DNA of 22,989 nucleotides, from assembly GCA_937967375.1 (NCBI GenBank), contig CALCJF010000025.1, positions 1 through 22,989 of the forward strand, in the 5' to 3' direction. Positions 6,001-14,152 of this stretch are shown here, piece by piece. Made by a program: the position numbers and the translations under genes. Source of the stretch: an uncultured Leucobacter sp. GTDB lineage: Bacteria; Actinomycetota; Actinomycetes; Actinomycetales; Microbacteriaceae. The stretch's first letter is position 1, and every line of letters begins with the position of its first letter. A model generated the notes under the pieces. It was not told the DNA's origin and searched no databases. It saw nothing but the letters and a program-made list of their open reading frames with translations.

Positions 6001-7698
6001 TTACTTCTTAAAGGTCACTGTGAAGCGGTGCTCGCTGCCATCGCTCAGTGTCAGTACGAACTCTCCCTTCAGCTTTGCCCACGCTTTCTCTGTCTTCCAG
6101 ACGTATGTGTACCGACCGGTGGCCGCATCGTATTGCAGCCCGCTTTTGCCCGAAGTTACGGCATCGACCACCTCGCCAACCGGGTTCGCGTCGGTTCCGG
6201 TGCGCACGAACTTTGCTGAGGCGACCACGTCGGGACCCTGCGCCCCTCCCAGCGAGAATATTACTGGGATCGCCTGCCCCGCCTTTGCCACATTCAGCGA
6301 GTCATTGCTCACAGGGTCGAAGTATCCTGAGAATGTGAAACTACCGCTCTCGGGGTAGCCGAGCGCGAACGGTGAAAAGTTCGTGGTTTCACCGCACACA
6401 CGCCCGGGGTCGATCGACACCGTAATGTCCCGCCATTCGAGCAGCGAGGTGTCGAAGTGGAAGAGGTGGGGTGTAGGAACCGGAAGATCTGGCGAAGAGA
6501 AACACACGGTGGCACTCCCGTTCAACGGCTGCGAAGCGGTCAAGTGGTAGTAGAGCGGAGGATCGCTCGCAAGGGTGAACCCGAATGGATCAGGGCCGGT
6601 CGGTGTCGTGGTCACCGTAACCTCCGAGGGCCCAGCGCCGCTACCAAATGAAAGGCCGAGTGTGGTCGTTCCTAGGGTCACCGCGCCAGTTCCGCTGCTG
6701 TCTAGCGCGATTGCGTGAAGGTTCGGCGGGTCTCTCACGACGAAGTCGTCCCAAGTACCCGCCGGCCAGTAGCGTTCCGAGCTCACGCCCGCAACCAGTT
6801 GGTACGGGATGTTCGAACCGCTGGATCGCATGGACTCAGGCAGCACGATGAATGCGTGCAATGAACCGTCGTTCGAGACCGTTGCCGAACCGAGCGAGAT
6901 TGCATTCACCGGCAGGGCGCCGCCGAGGATCTGAAAGTACGCGTAGTTGCCCTCTTTCACGGCCCACAGCTCGAGCGTCTCCCCAGGGGTAAGGCCGGAA
7001 GCCGAGACGGAGGTTGCGACTCCCGCGAACAGTTCGGGTGCGCTGCCGCCGCTCGAGAGGGTCAATCTGCTGCCCATCGCGGCAGAGAGATTTTCTAGGT
7101 TCGCACTACCCAGGTTCGCCCCAACAAAGCGCCCCGGCGTGGTGATGCTCAAGAGCAGGGTCGCCGTTGGTGGAGTCGCCGCGTCGAAGGGCCCATCAAG
7201 CTCATAGAGCGCAACGGTGTGCCCTGACCACGAAGGAACTCCGTGAAACCACTGGTTTGCAGAGAAATCATCGCCGGGCGCAATCGCGGTCGCAAATACT
7301 CCGTCGATATTGGCCTCGTCTATGATGCTCGCAAACGCGCCCCAGTCGCTAGCCCTCCACAGTTGATTGATGACTCCCGGCGTTTCCAAATCGGTGCCAA
7401 TGCCGACATAGATGGTGTGATCTGACCCGTTCAACACATTCGGTCGGTAAGCCGGTGCGGCAGAGAGAAACTCAGATCCATCGAACACCGAATAGTTCGA
7501 TGTCGCCGCCTCCCAAGTCGCTGTTATCCCGGCGTCGGTCGTAACACTCGACACCGTCTGCCAATCGGGCGGAGGCGGATCTGCTGCGCTCGCCGGAGTC
7601 AGCGCGCTCCCGAATATTAACGATGCCGCGACTGCCGCAATGACAGCGCGACGAAGGTTCGAGCGAAGGTTCGAGCGAAGGCATTCTTGTGTGCGCAT
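6001..7698 (-). CDS. Secreted protein with C-terminal PxKF-like domain
   Basis: This is a predicted exported protein of 565 residues and unknown function. A Sec signal peptide is clear: basic n-region (LRSNLRSNLRR), hydrophobic core (AVIAAVAASLIFGSALT) and cleavage after ASA at about residue 38. The mature part is Ser/Thr/Gly-rich with few charges. One Cys pair (VCFSS and RVCGE) could form a disulfide. The last 100 residues (FSGYFDPVSN...KAGQAIPVIFSLGG...) resemble the PxKF domain seen at the end of many secreted actinobacterial proteins, but the signature reads PVIF rather than PVKF. No sortase motif or anchoring helix is visible. GAGGT precedes the ATG, and a TATGCT -10 candidate lies at 7749-7754. 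Base composition looks less GC-rich than its neighbours, hinting at acquisition. The middle region is unassigned. Confidence 0.85.
   Translation of the reverse strand: MRTQECLRSNLRSNLRRAVIAAVAASLIFGSALTPASAADPPPPDWQTVSSVTTDAGITATWEAATSNYSVFDGSEFLSAAPAYRPNVLNGSDHTIYVGIGTDLETPGVINQLWRASDWGAFASIIDEANIDGVFATAIAPGDDFSANQWFHGVPSWSGHTVALYELDGPFDAATPPTATLLLSITTPGRFVGANLGSANLENLSAAMGSRLTLSSGGSAPELFAGVATSVSASGLTPGETLELWAVKEGNYAYFQILGGALPVNAISLGSATVSNDGSLHAFIVLPESMRSSGSNIPYQLVAGVSSERYWPAGTWDDFVVRDPPNLHAIALDSSGTGAVTLGTTTLGLSFGSGAGPSEVTVTTTPTGPDPFGFTLASDPPLYYHLTASQPLNGSATVCFSSPDLPVPTPHLFHFDTSLLEWRDITVSIDPGRVCGETTNFSPFALGYPESGSFTFSGYFDPVSNDSLNVAKAGQAIPVIFSLGGAQGPDVVASAKFVRTGTDANPVGEVVDAVTSGKSGLQYDAATGRYTYVWKTEKAWAKLKGEFVLTLSDGSEHRFTVTFKK
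7652..7681 (-). repeat. 12-bp tandem repeat in the signal-peptide coding region
   Basis: The unit CGAAGGTTCGAG occurs twice, plus half a third copy. On the coding strand it gives LRSN-LRSN-LR, adding Arg residues to the n-region of the signal peptide. In-frame unit changes would alter export charge without breaking the gene. Confidence 0.8.
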
Positions 7699-7832
7699 GA
7701 CGGTACCTCGACTTCATTGTCAGTGGTCGTGTTGGCTGCATTGCGCACAGCATACGGTGACACCGAGTTGGCGGCGTCAGCAAGAAATACGTATTCACGG
7801 CCCACGGAACCTGCAGCCGGGTGCCGAGAGAC

Positions 7833-10800
7833 TTAACCCAGAAACCCCGGCTCGTCGCTATACCCGAAGAACTCACGCTCGAATACGGCTCGCGCCCTGC
7901 GGCTCGCGCCAAGCCACTGCTCCTCGAGCTCTGTCGTGTGCCCCTCAGGCATGCCGAGCACGCCGGCGATGCCCTCGAGTTCAGTGCGATCGACCGAGAG
8001 CGTATCGCTCGCTCGGCCGCTCCAGAGCTTGACTGCAGAGCGAATGCTGCTCGCGAGCAGCCACGCCTCTCTCAGCTTCGTGCGATCCTCGTCGCTCAGC
8101 AATTCTGCGACGACCGCGGCATCGAGGGCGTCAAGCGTCGACTCGGTTCGCAGGGCCGGGTGCTCAGCGCCGTGCTGCAGCTGCAGCAGTTGCACGAGCC
8201 ATTCCACATCGCTGATGCCACCCGGCCCGAGCTTCAGGTGCCGTTTCGGCTCGGCGCCACGAGGCAGACGTTCGGCCTCGACTCGTGCCTTAATGCGGCG
8301 CACCTCACGCACTTCATTCTCTGAAAACTGCGGAGGGTACCGAATGCTGTCGGCAAGCTCGGCGAAGTCTCGCCCGAGCACGGCATCGCCAGCCACTGGC
8401 CGCGCACGAATCAGCGCCTGGGCCTCCCACGTCACCGACCAGCGCTCGTAGTATGCGCGGTACGCGTCGAGGCTGCGCACGATGGGCCCGTTCTTGCCCT
8501 CGGGCCGTAGATCGAAGTCGAGATCTACCGAGAACCGAGGATCGCCAACCAGCCTGCGCAGCTCTGAGACGAGGCGCTCAGCCTGTTTGCGGGCCTCGCT
8601 GAGTTGCTGCTCGTCGGCCCCGGGCTGCGGCCGATAGACGGCGAGCAGATCGATGTCGCTCGAGAAGCCCATCTCGCGGCCCCCATAGCGTCCCATCGCA
8701 ATCAACGAGAGCTCGAGCGGTTGGTCTGCGTCGCGCCGCAGGGCGAGCAAGAGCCCGTCGAGGAGCGCCGTGTGCGCGGCATCGAGCCCTGCCGCGACCC
8801 CTGCGTCGTCGATCACGAACACGAGCCTGCCGAGCGCGAGGCGCAGAATCTCGCGGCGGTGCACCGCCCGCAGAGCCTCGGCCGCCGACTCGACGGTGTT
8901 GCGCCGAGACGCGAGGGAGCGCATCTCTTCGAGCAACGCCTCGAGCTGCATGGGCCGCAGCGCGTCGTCGCGCTCGAGCCAGGCCACGGCAGAAGGAATG
9001 GACTCGAGCAACTCGGCAGCGAACCTCGACCCCGAGAGCACTCGGGTCAGGCGCTCGGCGGCCTCAGTGCCGTCGCGCAAGAGTCTCAGGTACCAGGGGT
9101 TGCCAGCGTTCGCTTCGCTGACGCGCCGAAACGCCAGCAGCCCGTAGTCGGGGTCGCGGCCGTCGGCGAGCCACTGCAGCAGCACCGGCAGCAGGTTTCG
9201 TTGTATACGGGCGGTGCGCGAACTGCCTCGGGTGAGGGCGGTGAGGTGGCGCATCGCCCCCTCGGGGTCGCGAAAACCGATGCTGTGCAGCCTCGCCATC
9301 GCCTCATCGCTGCCCAGCGCGAAGCCCTCGCCCGGAAGCGCTGCAACCGCGTCGAGCAGCGGTGCATAGAAGATCTTGAGGTGCAGCTCGCGAACCTCGC
9401 CCCGCACTCCGCGCCAGAGCTGCGCAAGCGAATCACCGCTGGTCGCAAGGCGCGAGGATCGGGCCAGCACTCGAAGCCCGTCGTCGTCTCGGGGCATCAG
9501 AGCCGTGCGCCGCAGCTCACGCAACTGCAGGCGGTGCTCCAAGAGCCGCAGCGTGCGGTAGTCGTGTGCGAGCCGCTCGCCGTCTTCACGCGCGACGTAG
9601 CCGCCGTTCACCAGTGCGCGCAGTGAGGGCAGGGTGCCCGCAAGCCTGAGCTTCTCGTCATATTGGCCGTGCACGAGCTGCAGCAACTGCACGCTGAACT
9701 CGATGTCACGCAGTCCGCCTGGCCCGAGTTTCAGTTGCACGTCGAGCTCGTCTGCGTTGATGTGCTCGGTGACCCGCTCACGCATGCGCTGCACCGAGCC
9801 GACGAAGTCCTCGCGGTCTCCGGAGGCCCACACCATTTCTCGGGTCTCGGCGACGAATTCTGCGCCGAGTCCCAGATCGCCGGCGGCCGCGCGCGCTTTG
9901 AGCAGCGCCTGAAACTCCCACGCCTTTGCCCAGCGCTCGTAGTAGGCCAGCATCGAGCCGAGGGTTCGCACGAGCGGGCCCTGTCGCCCCTCTGGTCGCA
10001 GATTCGGGTCGACCTGCCAGAGCGGCGGCTCGCTCGCAGGGTCATGGATCGCGCGCATTGTCTCGGTAGCGAGTTGCGTTGCGATCCGCATTGCGATGTC
10101 TGGGTTGAGATCTGCGTGAGCGGCCGCGACAAACATGACGTCGACGTCGCTCACCACGTTGAGCTCTTCGGCGCCGCACTTGCCCATAGCCACGATCGCG
10201 AGTGTCACGGCATCGAGCCGTTCGGGTGCGACAGGTGCCCCGTTCGAAAGCCCGCTCACGAGTGTGGTGCGCGCGACGGCGAGCCCAGCCTCGAGGGCCC
10301 CGTCTGCAAGGTGCGAGAGCGAGGCAGCCACCTCTTCGAACACTTCGAGGGCATCACCGCGCATCCCCGCGACGAGGTCGTACAACACGAGTTCTGCGAG
10401 GAGCTCGCGATAACGGGAGCGAAGCTCGACCCAACCGGCCTCGGCGGCAACGGTGGCCGCGGGCAACGCTGATTCGGGATCGGCCCCGACCGCGAGCAGC
10501 ATCTCGGTGCGGGCCGCATCTCGATCGAACAGGCGCCCCGAGCCAGCGAGCAGTGCGCGCAGATGGCCGGGTCGACGCGCAAAGAACGAGCCCAGCGCGG
10601 TCGATGCGCCGAACAGCAGACAGAGACGCCGCCAACCGTCGGAGTCGAGCCCCGCGAGCAGGCCCGGATGCCTTTCGACGAGCTCGGTTACCCGGGCAAG
10701 CGCAGCATCGGGGTCGCCAGCAAGCGCGAAGGCTTCGAGCAGCGACGCAGCATCCGTCTCTGCGAGTTCGCCGAGCGTGAGCAGCGAAGCCCGCGCTTCG

Positions 10801-10865
10801 GAGAGCGAGAGAAAGCCCGCCCGCGCGAAACCGCCGAGCGTGAGCTGCCCCTGGGCACGACTCAT
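7833..10865 (-). CDS. glnE: Bifunctional glutamine synthetase adenylyltransferase/deadenylase
   Basis: GlnE attaches AMP to, and removes it from, the regulatory Tyr of GlnA1, tuning its activity to nitrogen status. It has 1010 residues, normal for the family. Two nucleotidyltransferase modules are visible: the first with GAEELNVVSDVDVMF near residue 240 (deadenylylating half in the E. coli scheme), the second with GGREMGFSSDIDLLAVY near residue 737 (adenylylating half). Each is followed by a characteristic LRPEGxxGPxVRxLxxxxxYYERW stretch and a helical LKLGPGGxxDxEfxVQLLQL segment. The start lies 16 bases after the glnA2 stop with no clear ribosome binding site, so translation probably depends on reinitiation from glnA2. 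The order glnA2-glnE is as in other actinobacteria. Confidence 0.97.
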   Translation of the reverse strand: MSRAQGQLTLGGFARAGFLSLSEARASLLTLGELAETDAASLLEAFALAGDPDAALARVTELVERHPGLLAGLDSDGWRRLCLLFGASTALGSFFARRPGHLRALLAGSGRLFDRDAARTEMLLAVGADPESALPAATVAAEAGWVELRSRYRELLAELVLYDLVAGMRGDALEVFEEVAASLSHLADGALEAGLAVARTTLVSGLSNGAPVAPERLDAVTLAIVAMGKCGAEELNVVSDVDVMFVAAAHADLNPDIAMRIATQLATETMRAIHDPASEPPLWQVDPNLRPEGRQGPLVRTLGSMLAYYERWAKAWEFQALLKARAAAGDLGLGAEFVAETREMVWASGDREDFVGSVQRMRERVTEHINADELDVQLKLGPGGLRDIEFSVQLLQLVHGQYDEKLRLAGTLPSLRALVNGGYVAREDGERLAHDYRTLRLLEHRLQLRELRRTALMPRDDDGLRVLARSSRLATSGDSLAQLWRGVRGEVRELHLKIFYAPLLDAVAALPGEGFALGSDEAMARLHSIGFRDPEGAMRHLTALTRGSSRTARIQRNLLPVLLQWLADGRDPDYGLLAFRRVSEANAGNPWYLRLLRDGTEAAERLTRVLSGSRFAAELLESIPSAVAWLERDDALRPMQLEALLEEMRSLASRRNTVESAAEALRAVHRREILRLALGRLVFVIDDAGVAAGLDAAHTALLDGLLLALRRDADQPLELSLIAMGRYGGREMGFSSDIDLLAVYRPQPGADEQQLSEARKQAERLVSELRRLVGDPRFSVDLDFDLRPEGKNGPIVRSLDAYRAYYERWSVTWEAQALIRARPVAGDAVLGRDFAELADSIRYPPQFSENEVREVRRIKARVEAERLPRGAEPKRHLKLGPGGISDVEWLVQLLQLQHGAEHPALRTESTLDALDAAVVAELLSDEDRTKLREAWLLASSIRSAVKLWSGRASDTLSVDRTELEGIAGVLGMPEGHTTELEEQWLGASRRARAVFEREFFGYSDEPGFLG

Positions 10866-10881
10866 GGCTGCGTGGACCCGC

Positions 10882-12222
10882 TTAGATGGTGCCGAGCATG
10901 GTGCTCAGCTCGAACGGCGTGACCTGCTGGCGGTAAGCGTCGACCTCTTGCCGCTTCTCGCGAATGAGGTACGAGAACACCTGCTCCCCCAGTGTTTCTG
11001 CGACGAGTTCGCTGCGCTCCATCACCGCGAGCGCGTGCTCGAGACTCATCGGCAGGGGGTCGAAGCCCATCGCGCGGCGCTCAGCCGAACTGAGCGTCCA
11101 CATCGAGTGCTCGGCCTCGGGCGGCAGCTCGTACTCTTCTTCGATACCTTTGAGGCCCGCGGCGAGCAGCACCGAGAACGCGAGGTATGGGTTAGCGGCG
11201 CTGTCCATCGCACGGTATTCGACGCGCGCGCTGCTGCCCTTGCCCGGCTTGTAGAGCGGCACCCGCACGAGGGCGCTGCGGTTGAGATGCCCCCAGCTGA
11301 CGTATGAGGGAGCCTCGTCGCCGCCCCAGAGGCGCTTGTACGAGTTCACGAACTGATTAGTGACCGCGGTGAATTCCGGCGCGTGGCGCAGCAGACCGGC
11401 AACGAAGCGGCGACCGGTCTGCGAGAGCTGGTACTTCGCACCGGGATCGTAGAACGCGTTGCGATCGCCCTCGAAGAGCGAAAGATGCACGTGCATGCCA
11501 CTGCCCGGCTGCCCGACGATCGGCTTCGGCATGAACGTCGCGTGCACGCCCTCGCTGATCGCCACCTCCTTCACGACGGTGCGGAACGTCATGATGTTGT
11601 CTGCCATGGTGAGCGCGTCAGCATATCGCAGGTCGATCTCGTTCTGGCCAGGGCCGCCCTCGTGATGGCTGAACTCGACCGAGATGCCCAGCTCTTCGAG
11701 CATATTGACGCTCTCGCGCCGGAAGTCGTGGGCAGTGCCGCCAGGTACGTTGTCGAAGTAGCCGGCACGGTCGACGGGCACCGGCTGCCCGTCGTTGCCG
11801 AGCTCCTGCGACTTCAGCAGATAGAACTCGATCTCGGGGTGCACGTAGAAGCTGAACCCCTGCTCGGCGGCACGGGCGAGCGAGCGTTTCAGCACGTGGC
11901 GGGGGTCGGCAGCGGCCGCCTCACCGTTGGGAGTCGACAGGTCGCAGAACATGCGCGCGGTGGGGTCGGTACTGCTGCGCCAGGGCAGCAGCTGAAAGGT
12001 CGACGGGTCAGGCATCGCGAGCAGGTCGCTCTCGAATGCGCGCGTCATGCCCTCGATCGCGCTGCCGTCGAAGCCGACGCCCTCGCTGAACGCGCCCTCG
12101 ACCTCGGCGGGCGAAAGCGCAACCGATTTGAGTGTGCCAGCCACGTCAGTGAACCAGAGGCGCACGAATTTGACGCCGCGCTCTTCGATCGTGCGAAGAA
12201 CAAAATCACGCTGCTTACTCAC
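10882..12222 (-). CDS. glnA2: Glutamine synthetase type I paralogue GlnA2
   Basis: This is the second, type I-alpha-like glutamine synthetase beside glnE in actinobacteria; in mycobacteria it is dispensable for ammonia assimilation and its role is debated. I chose GTG 12222: GAGGAGG lies 5 bases upstream, and it gives 446 residues, the family length, starting MSKQRDFVLRTIEERG. An ATG at 12243 would precede that site. Motifs are GFDGSAIEG, HHEGGPGQNEIDLRYADA, GSGMHVHLSLF and ARVEYRAMDSAANPY. The beta-type insertion of GlnA1 is absent. Tyr364 in EYELPPEAE aligns with the GlnE target Tyr of GlnA1, but the context differs, so modification is doubtful. It is co-transcribed with the SPOR-like gene and glnE. 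A hairpin may cover its start. Confidence 0.95.
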   Translation of the reverse strand: MSKQRDFVLRTIEERGVKFVRLWFTDVAGTLKSVALSPAEVEGAFSEGVGFDGSAIEGMTRAFESDLLAMPDPSTFQLLPWRSSTDPTARMFCDLSTPNGEAAAADPRHVLKRSLARAAEQGFSFYVHPEIEFYLLKSQELGNDGQPVPVDRAGYFDNVPGGTAHDFRRESVNMLEELGISVEFSHHEGGPGQNEIDLRYADALTMADNIMTFRTVVKEVAISEGVHATFMPKPIVGQPGSGMHVHLSLFEGDRNAFYDPGAKYQLSQTGRRFVAGLLRHAPEFTAVTNQFVNSYKRLWGGDEAPSYVSWGHLNRSALVRVPLYKPGKGSSARVEYRAMDSAANPYLAFSVLLAAGLKGIEEEYELPPEAEHSMWTLSSAERRAMGFDPLPMSLEHALAVMERSELVAETLGEQVFSYLIREKRQEVDAYRQQVTPFELSTMLGTI

Positions 12223-12276
12223 ATCGGCCTCCTCAGGCTGCACTGCTGCTTCCAGACTATCGGCAGCAGGCCGATG
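12222..12276 (-). promoter_or_regulatory. Inverted repeat over the glnA2 ribosome binding site and start
   Basis: Bases 12268-12276 and 12222-12230 form a perfect 9-bp inverted repeat (AGGCCGATG against its complement) with a 37-base loop. The downstream arm includes part of the AGG ribosome-binding sequence and the first base of the GTG start. An alternative small hairpin, TCGGC-CTGCT-GCCGA, overlaps the upstream arm on the mRNA. Translational control of glnA2 is possible but unproven. Confidence 0.35.
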
Positions 12277-12282
12277 CGATGC

Positions 12283-12486
12283 TCAGTCGTCGCGTTCGTC
12301 TTCCTCGCGAATCTTGCGCGCGCGCTCAGCGACGATCTCGGGCGCGCGCTCAGCCTCTGCGCGAGTCGCGAACGGTCCGAGCCTGTCAATCGACAGCGAC
12401 TGCGGACCCTCTTCGACCTCGCCGCTGCGCGTGTTGTACCAATAGGTCTCGGCGGGATCCTCGATGCCCCAATCTCGCTTACTCAT
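12283..12486 (-). CDS. Small SPOR-domain-like protein
   Basis: This 67-residue protein begins MSKRDWGIEDPAETYWYNTRSG and ends in a charged, probably helical tail (ERARKIREEDERDD). The stretch YWYNTRSGEVEEGP...RLGPFATRAEAERA resembles the fold of small SPOR-like proteins common in Microbacteriaceae beside glnA2/map; SPOR domains bind denuded peptidoglycan, but this copy has no signal peptide, so that role is not supported. GAAAGG lies 8 bases before ATG 12486. The longer frame to 12543 would run into the divergent map promoter and lacks a ribosome binding site. It is the first gene of the glnA2-glnE operon, 60 bases upstream of glnA2. Confidence 0.75.
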   Translation of the reverse strand: MSKRDWGIEDPAETYWYNTRSGEVEEGPQSLSIDRLGPFATRAEAERAPEIVAERARKIREEDERDD

Positions 12487-12515
12487 TGCCCAGCCTTTCA
12501 CTCGGTACTCGCTTC

Positions 12516-12528
12516 TAGAATTAGCGTA
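12516..12528. promoter_or_regulatory. Divergent -10 boxes for map (+) and the SPOR-glnA2-glnE operon (-)
   Basis: TAGAAT (12516-12521, plus) ends 6 bases before the map ATG, giving a leaderless mRNA. TACGCT (12523-12528, minus) points the other way and gives a leader of about 30 bases for the SPOR-like gene. The boxes are adjacent around a TTCTAGAA palindrome, so the two transcription units may compete. Confidence 0.5.
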
Positions 12529-13397
12529 TGCCTTTCGACGCAAATCAGCACCTGGTTCCCGGCAACATCACCCCTCTGCTTGAGGTGCCAGCGCACATTG
12601 CGAGACCACCGTACGTTGGCCTCGACGCTCCCCCTGCTTACACTGGCGACAACACCTACACCGAAGCTGAGATTGAGAAGATCAGAGCCGCAGGGCGTAT
12701 CGCTTCGCGAGCCATCGACGCGGCGGCTTCGGCAATTCGGCCGGGAGTCACGACCGATGAGCTGGATCGCATCGCCCACGAGTACGTGATCTCGCAGGGC
12801 GCCTACCCTTCAACGCTCGGTTACCGGGGATTCCCAAAATCAAGCTGCACCTCGGTCAACGAGGTCATCTGCCACGGCATTCCCGATGACACCGTGCTGC
12901 GCGAGGGCGACCTCGTCAACATCGACGTGACCGCGTACAAAGACGGTTTTCACGGCGATCTCAACCGCACCTTCCGTGTCGGCGAGGTGTCGGAGCGCGC
13001 CGATCAGCTCATCGAGCGCACCGAGCAGGCGCTCATGCGCGGCATCAAGGCGGTTGCGCCTGGCCGTGAGGTCAACGTGATCGGCCGCGTTATCGAGACC
13101 TATGCAAAACGCTTCGGCTACGGAGTGGTGCGCGACTTCACGGGGCACGGCGTGGGCGCGGCGTTTCACACCGGGCTGATCATTCCGCACTACGACTCGG
13201 CGCCGCTCTACAACGACGTCATCAAACCGGGTATGGTTTTCACGATCGAGCCGATGCTCACGCTCGGCACCTACGAGTGGGAGATGTGGGCCGATGGCTG
13301 GACGGTCACGACCCGCGATAAGTCGCTGACCGCCCAGTTCGAGCACACCGTTGTCGTGCGCGAGAGCGGCGTCGAGATTCTGACGCTCTCAGACTAA
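12528..13397 (+). CDS. map: Methionine aminopeptidase, type I
   Basis: This cytosolic metalloenzyme removes the initiator Met from nascent proteins. It has 289 residues. Metal ligands are all present: Asp133 (NIDVT), Asp144 (HGDLNRTF), His207 (GHGVG), Glu241 (IEPM) and Glu272 (FEHTV). His116 in the VICHG motif is the substrate-binding residue. The roughly 40-residue N-terminal extension (PGNITPLLEVPAHIARPPYVG) is typical of actinobacterial type Ic enzymes such as mycobacterial MapB and is thought to contact the ribosome. Translation appears leaderless, since a TAGAAT box lies 6 bases upstream and no ribosome binding site exists. The gene is divergent from the glnA2 operon and convergent with the oxidoreductase gene, with only 27 bases and no obvious terminator between them. 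Confidence 0.97.
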   Translation: MPFDANQHLVPGNITPLLEVPAHIARPPYVGLDAPPAYTGDNTYTEAEIEKIRAAGRIASRAIDAAASAIRPGVTTDELDRIAHEYVISQGAYPSTLGYRGFPKSSCTSVNEVICHGIPDDTVLREGDLVNIDVTAYKDGFHGDLNRTFRVGEVSERADQLIERTEQALMRGIKAVAPGREVNVIGRVIETYAKRFGYGVVRDFTGHGVGAAFHTGLIIPHYDSAPLYNDVIKPGMVFTIEPMLTLGTYEWEMWADGWTVTTRDKSLTAQFEHTVVVRESGVEILTLSD

Positions 13398-13424
13398 ACG
13401 CCGCCCCCGCACACAGCGAAAGGA

Positions 13425-14066
13425 CTAGTACGCGACGGTGAAGCGCTTGCGCCGGTGCGCCGGCGCCTCAATTTCGTCGACGATCGCCACGCCGAAGTCG
13501 GCGCCGCCGATATCCGAATTGCCGTCGGCATCGGTCAGCAGTACGTCGCCGCCGACGCGGTACTCGCCGCGAAACTCGCCCGGGTTGTACGAGCCAAAGC
13601 CGCCTGCTGGGCTCACGAAGAACCAATCGAGCGATTCCGAAGAGGATCGCAGATCCTCGAGCACGCCAGCCATCTCAAGGGCCTCTTCACGGTAGTCCTC
13701 GGGAAACCCCGATTCGACCACAAGCGGGCCGCCCTCAGAAACCTGCAGCGAACCGGCGCCACCGATCACGCCGAGCCTCACCCCCGCCTCGTCGGCGAGG
13801 CGCGCGAGCTCTTTGATCGCAGGGCGAGCCTGGCCGAGCATATCGCCGCGCGGCGAAATAGCGACCACCACGACGTCACTGCCTTCGATCGCACGGGCCT
13901 GATCCTCGGGCGAGAGGATCGATCCTCGCTCATAATTCACGCCAGCAATCTGCATCGCGACCTCGCTGCGGGTCATGCCACGCACCTCGAAGTTTCGCTG
14001 CACTGCTGCCTCTGCGATGTGCGAACCCGCGTAGCCGCCTGCTCCAATTACGGTGACCTTTGTCAT
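13425..14066 (-). CDS. NAD(P)-binding atypical short-chain oxidoreductase/epimerase-like protein
   Basis: This is a 213-residue Rossmann-fold protein of the NAD(P)H-binding, YwnB-like group (flavin reductase/NmrA-like); substrate unknown. The nucleotide-binding loop GAGGYAGSHI opens at residue 8, and a basic residue after the second strand (GMTRSEV) favours NADP. The central part contains VVVVAISPRG and RLGVIGGAGSLQV, family motifs near the cofactor. AGAAGGGG precedes ATG 14066, so I prefer this start to the upstream ATG at 14105, which would add 13 unrelated residues. It is monocistronic and divergent from rnpB. Family certain; function unresolved. Confidence 0.88.
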   Translation of the reverse strand: MTKVTVIGAGGYAGSHIAEAAVQRNFEVRGMTRSEVAMQIAGVNYERGSILSPEDQARAIEGSDVVVVAISPRGDMLGQARPAIKELARLADEAGVRLGVIGGAGSLQVSEGGPLVVESGFPEDYREEALEMAGVLEDLRSSSESLDWFFVSPAGGFGSYNPGEFRGEYRVGGDVLLTDADGNSDIGGADFGVAIVDEIEAPAHRRKRFTVAY

Positions 14067-14140
14067 TATCGACCCCTTCTCATGTGCGTCAGTCACTTCG
14101 TGCAACCCGAGTACTCACACGGCTATTCCCGCGACTTCGA

Positions 14141-14146
14141 TAGAAT
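14141..14146 (+). promoter_or_regulatory. -10 box of rnpB
   Basis: TAGAAT ends 6 bases before the first base of the P1 helix at 14153. The mature 5' end is known from structure, so this gives an internal ruler for -10 to start-site distance in this genome. Confidence 0.7.
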
Positions 14147-14152
14147 GATCGT

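Noticed and set aside
8604..9626. Long plus-strand frame (340 codons) opposite glnE
   Set aside because: It is a GC-rich antisense shadow of glnE: Arg/Gln/Glu/His-rich with no fold-like pattern and no ribosome binding site, while glnE is fully supported on the other strand.
11383..12789. Long plus-strand frame (468 codons) opposite glnA2 and the SPOR-like gene
   Set aside because: It runs antisense through glnA2, across the divergent promoter and into map in another frame; its composition is that of a shadow.
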